Shown here in pieces: positions 56,969-64,000 of a DNA stretch of 64,000 nt. Both the position numbers and the translations under genes were made by a program. Under the pieces are notes generated by a model. The model worked only from the letters and a program-made list of their open reading frames with translations, was not told where the DNA came from and did no database searches. The stretch lies in NCBI GenBank assembly GCA_025765595.1, contig JAIVFH010000008.1, positions 434,001 to 498,000 of the forward strand, written 5' to 3'. The DNA is from Obelidium mucronatum. Taxonomy: Eukaryota > Chytridiomycota > Chytridiomycetes > Chytridiales > Chytriomycetaceae. Each line of letters opens with the position of its first letter. Within the stretch, counting starts at the first letter, position 1.

Positions 56969-58477
56969 TCAAGTTTGAGTCTTCCACAACGGAGCAAGAA
57001 CTATAGGCTGCGTCAAGTGCCGTGGATTGAGCCATTGGAACTCCCAAGACTTCAAAGGGACAATTCCCCCACAAGGACACTGATTCCCAAAAGTGTAAAA
57101 GGAGGTTTGTTTTTGGATGTGATACAGAACAGTTTCAGATTCGACGGAGGGGGCAACGGCAGCTTCAGCGCCAGAACCAAGAATTATCAAATCTTCCTCA
57201 TGCGAAAACAAGGAGACTGACCGACCGCGAACTTTTTGTTGACTGCAGAAAAGTCCAGGATCTTGTTTATTCGGGGGTATTGGAGCGCGTATTCGATGTA
57301 GATATCGCTGCAGGCGGGAGTCTTTAGAAGGAAGTGTAAGAGCTGAAGTCTCGGTTGTTTTACTGTCAAAGAAATGCTCAACGTCGGCTGGGTAAAAGTA
57401 GTTTATGACACGGTATCGGTTATAATCACTGCCAATCAGTGATACTGTTCGTTTTGCAAGACCATTCAACGCCATTCTCGTATTGGGGCGAAAGGACGTC
57501 GTGTCGAAGCGGGAATAGGATGATTCTGTTTTTGGAGTGACTTTGCGTGTTCCCAGGTTCGATGGTTCGATCTCTCGATCTATCGCGCAACAATTTTGTT
57601 AAGAACATGTGTGTGTTTTGGTGGAAAGAGATTATCATACATAATAGGAAAGGGCCGTTGATACGACTGGCCGACCAGCTGTTAAGACACACCAAAAGCG
57701 TAAGGACTCTTGATAACGAAGTAGTGAATCGAGCCTTACCGTTTACCGTCACGCCATCTGCTCTGATTATGCGTCACGTCTTCGGCGAAAACGATACATG
57801 TTCCGGAACGAATGTTGATATGAAGCGGCACACTTACGGGAAAGATTTTTTTTAGTCACCAACTTTTATGGATATCATTTAAAAACAATATGTTTTTTTT
57901 TCGTTTACCTTTGTAGAGGCTTGAGTTCGCCTGCAATACATGCCTCAATCAGCAGAAATCCATCCAGTCTAAAAGTAATCAGCTGTCAACCATTTGTGCG
58001 GCATAAAAAATGTGAGCGGCTGCACCTGTCTTTGATGAAGCCAAAGAAGGTTTCGATGCTACTATGATGCGGGGCTGTATTGTTGTTTGAATGCCTCGGC
58101 AAAGGATGAACTGGGTGTTGAAGAGCAGCAGGATGACTACAATCGTAAGTTTGGTTGTAATGAGCTGCTTGTGACATGAACCAGTGGGCTGGTGGTGGCA
58201 GCTGACGGTCCATGGAAGGGTATATTCCTGAAGAAGGAGTATGTGGCTGAAAGTTGGTTGGGGGATGCCAGGCGGTGGTGACTGGGTTGTTGATAAGCAC
58301 CGCATTCAACTGCCCCCTTGAACGACTCTCAACGGCTTCGTCTTCTTGGTCAGTCGAATCAGAATAGACTCTCTTCACCGATCCACTGCTTTCCATTTGT
58401 GCCCTGCTTGCCAAAAAAACACTATCTTTTTTTTGGTTGCGCGTGCGATTTTCTCCAGAAAACTTATCACTCATCAT
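56969..58477 (-). CDS. WOPR-domain (Gti1/Pac2 type) transcription factor
   Basis: Regulator of the Gti1/Pac2 (Wor1/Ryp1) group, which in other fungi controls morphogenesis and gluconate uptake. The start is an ATG at 58477. An N-terminal Pro/His-rich region leads to ETFFGFIKDR, then an intron (about 58027-57971). The WOPR N-box follows: LDGFLLIEACIAGELKPLQR, a second intron, then NIRSGTCIVFAEDVTHNQ and RWRDGKR. A third intron precedes WSASRINGPFLLC. After a basic linker the C-box reads GLAKRTVSLI and YRVINYFYPADVEHFF. The tail to 56969 is not conserved. At least five exons are needed; boundaries in the middle are approximate. Confidence 0.75.
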
Positions 58478-58698
58478 CAATCAAGTACATCTACAAACTT
58501 GGATGCGCAATTAATCGACCCAAAGTAGACACACTTTCCTTTCTGATGCGACTGTGACATCATGAACATTGAGATTTCGGCGAAGGCAAATTGAATCAGA
58601 AATGCCCAGAAATCAAGGGCGACAAGAAAATATATAATATTGAAATATCAATAGTGCGAAAAGGTAAAATCTATCCACTATGGCTTTGGACAACAAAC

Positions 58699-58742
58699 TA
58701 CCAATAAAATCACTAGGTTCAGTAATGTGAGAACCGACGCTC
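58699..58742. repeat. Terminal 44-bp direct repeat, copy B2
   Basis: Identical over 44 bp to 59097-59140; it begins TACCAATAAAATCACTAGG and ends ACCGACGCTC. It marks the outer 3' end of the retrotransposon; host DNA lies to the left. Confidence 0.85.
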
Positions 58743-58770
58743 CCGGGAGGAGTCCCCGCGGGAGCGTCGG
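58734..58770. repeat. Hairpin at the inner edge of repeat B2
   Basis: CCGACGCTCCCG (58734-58745) and its exact complement CGGGAGCGTCGG (58759-58770) can pair around a 13-base loop. Only the first 9 bases of the left arm belong to the 44-bp repeat, so the second repeat copy lacks the full stem. Confidence 0.8.
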
Positions 58771-59096
58771 CGGCCTGCACTGAACGGCAGTCCAAACTTT
58801 ATTTCTCTTTGGGTTTTTTTTTTTTTTTTTTTTTTTTTGAATAAAGGATAGTTTGTTGTTAGATGGTGTTGTTGTCTGTGCGGGAACGCCTGGGTTGCCG
58901 CGAGGAAGAAAGTTTAGGTTGCCGTTGAGTGCAGGACGGCGGAATAGGGTGGATGAGGGTGGGTCGCTCGAACGAGCTCCGTGGTTTGGAAAAGGGAAAA
59001 GTGTCCTAAATTGGACACCACACGGCTTGACAAGGCTTGCCTGGTGGGATCTCTCAATATATCGATCCCACACAGCCAACCCTTAAACGCGTATTA

Positions 59097-59140
59097 TACC
59101 AATAAAATCACTAGGTTCAGTAATGTGAGAACCGACGCTC
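59097..59140. repeat. Terminal 44-bp direct repeat, copy B1
   Basis: Identical to 58699-58742. Its first 27 bases also pair imperfectly with 59166-59191 in inverted orientation (ATTACTGAATAGAGGG side), forming a small palindromic end next to the recombinase gene. Confidence 0.85.
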
Positions 59141-59199
59141 TGGGTCGGAGCCCTTACTAAAGGCCATTACTGAATAGAGGGTTTTATTGGTGTTAGGTG

Positions 59200-60615
59200 T
59201 TATTGGAAGTAGGAATATCGTGAGATATTAGTGAGCCATTCATGCGCTGTGGTGATAGGGTTCTGGCCTTCGCCGACGTGCGCGGCTGCTATGGCAAACT
59301 GGCTGTAGTGTTTCGCTGAGTCGGCTGTGCGCCAGCCGCCTGCGGCCATGATCACCGCGTCGCTCTCGCGTTTCGAGGGCTGCGGAGATGGCGTTTTCGA
59401 CGCGGAAGCCGTAGAGGGTTTCACCGTGGAACATGTCGAGTTCCTTGAGGCAGTTCTGGAATTCTCGGACAAACACGTCCGAATCCGCGTGTGGGCGAGG
59501 GGTTGCGGTTCCATGACGTAGGTTGAAGAATACAAATGGGCGGCCAAACGCGAGGTTTGCGCCGCAGAGGGCGCAGTCCCTGGTGTACAGGCGTAGCGCC
59601 TCTAAGCAGTCGGTGTCCTGGATGGTGAAGCGGTCGGGGGTCTTCGCCGCCGCCGTCTTCCCCGTGATCATGGTGATAAGGATGCCGGAGCGGTCTGGGA
59701 GCCAGAGGAAACACGATGTGCGTAACCTAGTCAGGTCGCCTGGGCGGCGGCCTGAGGCTTGGCACATGAGCAGGAAGCACCAGAACTGGCGCCAGCGTAG
59801 GCGATCCCATGGGGGGGAGTCTGTGTTTGACCAGCGGGGTCTGACGAGGGTGAGGATTGACCCTAGGAAGTGTGGTGGGACCGGGATGGCCTGAAGCGGG
59901 GTTACGCCGTGGGCATCCGCTTCCTTGTGGAGCCTCTCGACGTGGTGGCGAACAAGTTTCGCGTCGGCTGGGTTGCCCGTACCAGAGCGTGGGTCCCATG
60001 GGCCCGGGAGGCCTGCTTCAGCCATGCCGGAGCGGAGTTTACTGGCTGCTGTCTGGATGGAGGAGGGCGCCGCCTTGATGCGGCAGACGGTGGGGTCGCA
60101 TTCTTTGCTGACCCGGTTGCCAAGGCGCGCTGCGTTTTGTTTGCCGCAGGCGTCGCTGTGGTATTGGGTGCGGCCGTTGAGCTCCTTGGAGATAAGGTAG
60201 TCGACGACGTCTATTGGTGTCGAGTTGTAGATGGTTGCGGAGCGTGTTGCCATGAACGACGTGAAGTGGTTGAGCTCGGCGGTGGCGGCCGTTGGGATGG
60301 AGGGTAGGGCGGCGTGCAGTGCTTGTCTGCGGGCGGCGATGTAGGGTTCGTTCACCTCTACGATCGGTATGTCGCCCACGTCCCTGACAAATCGGGCGCC
60401 GCACTGCATACAGAAGCGAGCGGTGCGGGGGTTATTGAGACCGCAATTGCGGCAACCGATGTTACCGTTTGGGGGGAGGGCGCAGCGGGCGCAGAGGTTG
60501 GGGCCGCTGTCGGGCTGGTGGGGTAATGGCGTTAGTGCTGTGTGTTTATTGTATGATGAAGCACCAGAAGTTGTGGGAGTTTGGGAGGGGGGAGATAGCT
60601 TTGGAGGGTTTGTGG
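59200..60615 (-). pseudogene. Tyrosine recombinase of the retrotransposon, frame broken
   Basis: Integrase-like recombinase that would insert circular cDNA. The frame overlaps the end of the reverse transcriptase gene in another frame and has no ATG before 60409. It opens with a double zinc ribbon (CARC, CRNC, CMQC; 60500-60400). The box A arginine is in SGRRPGDLTRL (about 59740). Box B reads ETLYGFRVENAISA; relatives have HGFR, so the conserved His is replaced by Tyr. At 59361-59378 the frame shifts by one, after which GGWRTADSAKHYSQFA supplies the nucleophilic Tyr. The frame shift, and perhaps the His change, should inactivate this copy. Confidence 0.75.
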
Positions 60616-62693
60616 TACCCTAAGATGGTGTCGGTCTGACCCGCGTACGCTAAGCGTGTCACGTGGGCCGCGGCTTGGTGGAGTTGCGGCCACCAGCTCT
60701 CCATGATCTCGGGTACCACAATGACTGCGGTTGCCTTTGATTCGATGGCGTACTGGATGGTGGCGGCAATCATGGCGAACAGTGGGAAGTAGTAGGCGGT
60801 GTCTTCGGCTTTTAGGGTTACCGACAGGATGTTGGTGCCGGCAGCACCTGGGGTTTCGTAGCGGCTGTAGAAGCGCGGGAGCTTTGTGTTCATGGATGAC
60901 GCCATGGCGTCGACGTTGCAGAGACGGCCGATGGAGGCTTGGGTGAAAGCCTGGACCTTGGCAAAAGCCGCGGCGGTGAGGCGGTAGTCATTGCGCGTGT
61001 CTTCGCGGGTGATGCCGTCGGCGATGTCGTTCTCCTCGGACCGGAGGTGGTGTATGATGAGGTGGCAGTTGATGTGGCGGCAGAGTCGCCAGATCAGGGC
61101 GAGGTAGCCGTTGATGAGGGGGGAGGTGGACGAGCCTTTGTTGAGGCAGTGGACGGCGACCATGCTGTCGAGCCACACGTCGACCCACTTGTTGCGGAGT
61201 TGGTCGGAGAACTGGCAGAGGGCGGCGAAGAGCGCGAACACCTCGCGTGCGTTGATGGACACGCCGGCGCTGGGAAGGAGGTGGTCGGGGACCTCCTCTC
61301 CCTCGTGGCGGGTTCCGCCTTCGGTGACAAGGACGCCGCCGTGGCGGTTGTCGTTGGCGTCGGTGTTGAGCTTGGGTCGGGTGTCGATTGCGACGTGTAC
61401 GGGGGACAGCCATTCGGCTCCCTTCCAGTGCTCGGGGTGGCTCGTGTCGACGCAGAGCCATTCACGGAGTTCCTCGCGCAGGGCGGGGGAGATGGCGATC
61501 GCATGACCACGGGCTTGTGTGGCAAGCCCTTCGTACTGGAGCCGAGTGAATGCCATGCCGCCTTGGAGGGCGAATGACAGGTGGACGCACTTGCCGACGA
61601 AGGATTCGAGGGCTGCGTATGGGGCAGTGTCCTCATTGATGAAGGACCGGAGCAGCGCTAGGAAGCGCTCCCGCTTGTCGTCTGGGAGCTCGAGGCGTCT
61701 CTTGAGCAGTATGAGGATGAAGCCGAGGTAGCGCGGTGTGGTGGAGGGGTTGACTTGGGACTTGCGTCCGAAGAACAAGCCCAACTCGGTGCCTAAAACA
61801 AGCAATACGTATACCGAGTTGCTGACGCGGGCGGGGGCGGTGAGCGCGCCTTGGAGTTCTCCGAGACCGAAGTCGTCGAAGAAGACCATGAGCGGTAGCT
61901 GGTGGGCGCGGAGGTAGCGCGCGATCGCGTCGGTGAGGATGAAGCACACAAAAGACGCGCTGTTCCATCCGAACACAAGTACCGTGGACACGAAGAAGGT
62001 CCAGCGGCCTTTGTGTTTCCAACGGAAGCCGAAGTATTTCCTGGAGGTGGGTGCAAGGCGGAAGTTGTAGTAGCAGGCCTTGACGTCGATGACGGCCATG
62101 TGGGTGCCGATCCATCGGCTGAGCTGCCGGAGTGATTCTGGGTGGTGTGGGGGTGCGGCGGTGTACTCGTTGAGTCGCCGGAGGTCGGCGATGCGGCGCG
62201 GCTTGGTGGGTTCGACTCCGATCGGGTAGACCACGTGGGGTGGGGCTGTGCTGTCGCACGGGCCTAGCGGTATGCATGCGCCCGAGCGGAGGTCGTTCTC
62301 CAACTCCTTGTTGAGGAAGGTGGTGAGGTGTGGCGGTGTGCCGCTGTGGTTGTCCTGGTAGAGCGGTGGTGGTCGGGCGTCCGACTTCCAGAAATCGTCG
62401 ATGTCGACGCCGTGTTCGACGATGCGGAGGATGAGACTCTCATGTGGGGAGAAAGCCGCCACTTTGCGCCAGGCGTGGAGCCGGGTGGCGTTGACATTGC
62501 CCGCGCGGAATGCGTCGGGGCTTGGGAGGAACAGGGTCGCCGGGTCGCCGCTGGTGCGACCGGCCAGTACCTCTTCGGCCGGTGGGTTCGGCTGGACTGG
62601 TGTGGTGGATACGGCGTTGTCGCCAAATATCCGCTGGTAGACGATGTGGGCGTCGTGCTGTGAAGGTGGTGTTAGTGTCACGTGATGAGTCAT
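60546..62693 (-). CDS. Reverse transcriptase-RNase H of the DIRS-order element
   Basis: 715 aa, open throughout. The RT fingers read RRIADLRRLNEYT, the palm has VIDVKACYYNFRLAP, FGWNSASFVCFI and the active-site FFDDFG in place of YxDD. The RNase H region follows with VAIDTRPKLNTDAND, WVDVWLDSMVAVHCL and HLRSEENDIADGITR. A C-terminal domain of DIRS type (NVDAMASSMNTKLPRFYSR, then PEIMESWWPQL) ends at 60546. No protease is present, as expected for this order. Confidence 0.88.
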   Translation of the reverse strand: MTHHVTLTPPSQHDAHIVYQRIFGDNAVSTTPVQPNPPAEEVLAGRTSGDPATLFLPSPDAFRAGNVNATRLHAWRKVAAFSPHESLILRIVEHGVDIDDFWKSDARPPPLYQDNHSGTPPHLTTFLNKELENDLRSGACIPLGPCDSTAPPHVVYPIGVEPTKPRRIADLRRLNEYTAAPPHHPESLRQLSRWIGTHMAVIDVKACYYNFRLAPTSRKYFGFRWKHKGRWTFFVSTVLVFGWNSASFVCFILTDAIARYLRAHQLPLMVFFDDFGLGELQGALTAPARVSNSVYVLLVLGTELGLFFGRKSQVNPSTTPRYLGFILILLKRRLELPDDKRERFLALLRSFINEDTAPYAALESFVGKCVHLSFALQGGMAFTRLQYEGLATQARGHAIAISPALREELREWLCVDTSHPEHWKGAEWLSPVHVAIDTRPKLNTDANDNRHGGVLVTEGGTRHEGEEVPDHLLPSAGVSINAREVFALFAALCQFSDQLRNKWVDVWLDSMVAVHCLNKGSSTSPLINGYLALIWRLCRHINCHLIIHHLRSEENDIADGITREDTRNDYRLTAAAFAKVQAFTQASIGRLCNVDAMASSMNTKLPRFYSRYETPGAAGTNILSVTLKAEDTAYYFPLFAMIAATIQYAIESKATAVIVVPEIMESWWPQLHQAAAHVTRLAYAGQTDTILGYHKPSKAISPLPNSHNFWCFIIQ

Positions 62694-62744
62694 GTGGGGG
62701 GGTGTTTATTGGAGTGGGCGGTCGCGGTGCGGCCGGTCGGTGGG

Positions 62745-63284
62745 TTAGCGACGTTCGTCGCGGTTGCCGCTGCTGCCGCCGCTGTTGCTGCTGGCACCGG
62801 AGGGTGGGGTGCGGTTGTTTCTGCAGCGGGAGCGGGTGCAGGTGGTGGAGTCGCAGTAGCTGCGGCAGTCCGATGGGGAGTGGGGCGGGATGCCGTTCCG
62901 CTTGCAGTGGGAACATCCGCTGCCACCGCGGGAGGAGCTGCCTCCGGCGGTGCTGCTGGTGCCGCGCTTGTTGCGGGTGGCGTCGGCGACCTTCGACTGC
63001 TGGATGGCGTGTTTGTCGATCCTGGCGAGCCACGCCTCATCGAGACCGTTGTGGGCGGGCGTCTCCTTGAGGTGGGTCATGAGGAACCGCTGGACCGCCT
63101 GTGGGGTGCAGCCCTTTTGCGCGGCTGTGTCGGCGATGAGCGCCGCCTTGCTGTAGTTGTTGAAGGCCGCCATGTCGCCCGCGTGGGATGCTGCTCCCGT
63201 GACAGCGGCGATGGCGGTGCGGATGTCTGGGTTACTGGTGTAACCCAGGGTCGTGATTGTCGCACGGAACGACTCGTCCAGCAT
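62745..63284 (-). CDS. Gag-like protein with CCHC-type knuckle
   Basis: 179 aa from the first ATG at 63284, though a longer frame may start upstream. The helical N-terminal part is followed by a Ser/Gly-rich stretch with CSHCKRNGIPPHSPSDC, a zinc-knuckle-like motif (CX2CX7HX4C), and another cysteine pair. The position before the RT gene fits Gag. It ends 51 bp before the RT ATG. Confidence 0.55.
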   Translation of the reverse strand: MLDESFRATITTLGYTSNPDIRTAIAAVTGAASHAGDMAAFNNYSKAALIADTAAQKGCTPQAVQRFLMTHLKETPAHNGLDEAWLARIDKHAIQQSKVADATRNKRGTSSTAGGSSSRGGSGCSHCKRNGIPPHSPSDCRSYCDSTTCTRSRCRNNRTPPSGASSNSGGSSGNRDERR

Positions 63285-64000
63285 CTCGGAAGCGCCCCTG
63301 TTGACAACTGGTCAGTACGGGGTGAGAGACGTGGTAGGCTGCCGAGGTAGGGTCGCGGTGTTGGAGACCCCTGAGAGTGGGGCCATGGTTCCTCACGCAT
63401 GCCGCCGGGTGCCTACCCCGACGGTGCCTCTTACGGCGAGAGGGCTTAAGAGCGCGAAGCTCACCGACCTGTGGCGTTGCGCTCGACAGGGATGTGGGGC
63501 TCGCACGAGTGTGGTGCTCGTTGGGGGACTTTCACCCCCGCGCGTTGGCATCGCCACGACGTGCACGGCTTCGCCGAAAAGTGCGCGACTTCGCCGCGAA
63601 AAGCCTGGGGCGGTTGCCGTTCCGCTAACGCCAGGACACGAAGGAGAGAAAGGCAGGGGGGTTTTAAACGAAAGGTGAACCAACCTGGAGTCTGTGGGCG
63701 GAGAGACCGTCTGCGGGAGCGTCCGGGGCAGCGTCGGCGTCTTGGTTGTCGGCGTCGTCTGAGTCGGAGTCGTAGCGGGGGGGGTGGTGGTGGTTGTTGC
63801 TGCTGCTGTTGTTGCTGTAGCTGTTGTTGTTGCTGTTGTTGTTGTTGCTGTCGCTGCTGGTGTTGGACGGCACGGGCAGGCTTCGGCTGCAGCACGGAAG
63901 CCCCGGAAGCGGCGCGGTGGTGGTGGGGGTGGGGGGATGATGGCGTTGGCCAGGTTGTCATTGCGGAGGGCAACGTAGTCCTCCCACTCCGGGTCCTCGG
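63285..64000 (-). other. 5' part of the retrotransposon: leader and partial N-terminal frame
   Basis: High-GC sequence upstream of the Gag-like ATG. From the right edge a frame reads EDPEWEDYVALRNDNLANAI and then Pro, low-complexity CAR-repeat and Asp/Ser-rich sequence. A frame ending DGLSAHRLQVGSPFV stops at 63664. The low-complexity repeats make all three frames look open, so I cannot say which is used. The 5' terminal repeat is not in the window. Confidence 0.4.

Larger units (their letters stand above)
58699..64000 (-). mobile_element. DIRS-order (tyrosine recombinase) retrotransposon, 5' end outside window
   Basis: Read on the minus strand: a Gag-like region (from beyond 64000 to 62745), reverse transcriptase with RNase H (62693-60546) and a tyrosine recombinase (about 60615-59200). 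There is no LTR pair and no integrase. GC content is much higher than in host genes, and the reading frames are intronless. The 3' end carries a perfect 44-bp direct repeat (59097-59140 and 58699-58742) around a 354-bp spacer, the B1-A2-B2 layout of elements with split direct repeats (Ngaro/PAT type). I see no DNA methyltransferase. The frame break in the recombinase suggests this copy cannot move by itself. Confidence 0.8.

Noticed and set aside
60939..61577. Plus-strand frames across the retrotransposon
   Set aside because: High GC leaves all frames open; the minus strand carries clear RT and RNase H motifs.
1..64000. CRISPR arrays, rRNA genes, tRNA genes and bacterial-type operons
   Set aside because: No repeat-spacer arrays or rRNA stretches were seen and the genes are spliced and eukaryotic. 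tRNAs could not be excluded rigorously by eye; none was evident.

Overview
The window looks like nuclear DNA of a zoosporic, early-diverging fungus, most likely a chytrid. It has short spliceosomal introns (mostly about 50-75 nt), a flagellar PACRG gene, an animal-type MCM9 helicase, a PDE9-like phosphodiesterase, an attractin-like receptor, a WOPR regulator, four secreted M36 fungalysin metalloproteases with chitin-binding-type tails, and a tyrosine-recombinase (DIRS-order) retrotransposon. The lineage call is inference from gene content.

Layout: 1-2390 MCM9 (minus, runs off the left edge); 2969-5412 fungalysin A; 5511-6596 a 2OG-Fe(II) oxygenase (minus); 6827-8098 an F-box protein; 8354-10897 a FUSC/BRE4-like membrane protein (minus); 11446-13921 a LicD/MNN4-like gene carrying a 1168-bp inverted-repeat element; 14318-17610 fungalysin B; 17890-20344 mitochondrial Hsp70 (minus); 20592-23052 fungalysin C (minus); 23280-25097 NOA1/YqeH-like GTPase (minus); 25180-26183 a 7TM receptor-like gene (minus); 26506-28542 PDE9-like phosphodiesterase (minus); 29430-30652 Rab5; 31083-32743 an FHA-forkhead factor; 33231-34397 PACRG; 34600-38266 attractin-like (minus); 38450-38763 a small secreted protein (minus); 39123-40812 an MFSD5-like transporter (minus); 40831-41829 a squalene-cyclase-like protein of bacterial look (minus); 42327-44815 fungalysin D; 44991-46656 and 50805-52556 two MFSD1-like transporters; 46752-47317 a MITE-like element; 47571-49062 an MHS-type transporter (minus); 49818-50609 an acidic protein; 52613-53209 a GNAT with a decayed copy behind it; 54160-56467 an OPT peptide transporter; 56969-58477 a WOPR regulator (minus); 58699-64000 a DIRS-order retrotransposon (minus, 5' end outside).

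The most striking object is the element in the LicD/MNN4-like gene. It has perfect 20-bp terminal inverted repeats and a 6-bp target duplication, and precise removal restores one 433-aa reading frame. Its left repeat carries a 5' splice site (GTTAGT) and, because GTTAGTA is the reverse complement of TACTAAC, its right repeat carries a consensus branch site. Host DNA then supplies an AG 21 nt downstream, and splicing would also restore the frame. It is a candidate introner-like transposon that behaves as an intron in either orientation.

A second theme is peptide use: four secreted proteases plus, around fungalysin D, two MFSD1-like transporters and an OPT transporter. Several minus-strand genes between 9 and 29 kb carry single-base or short frame breaks while neighbours are clean. 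These may be assembly indels or real decay.
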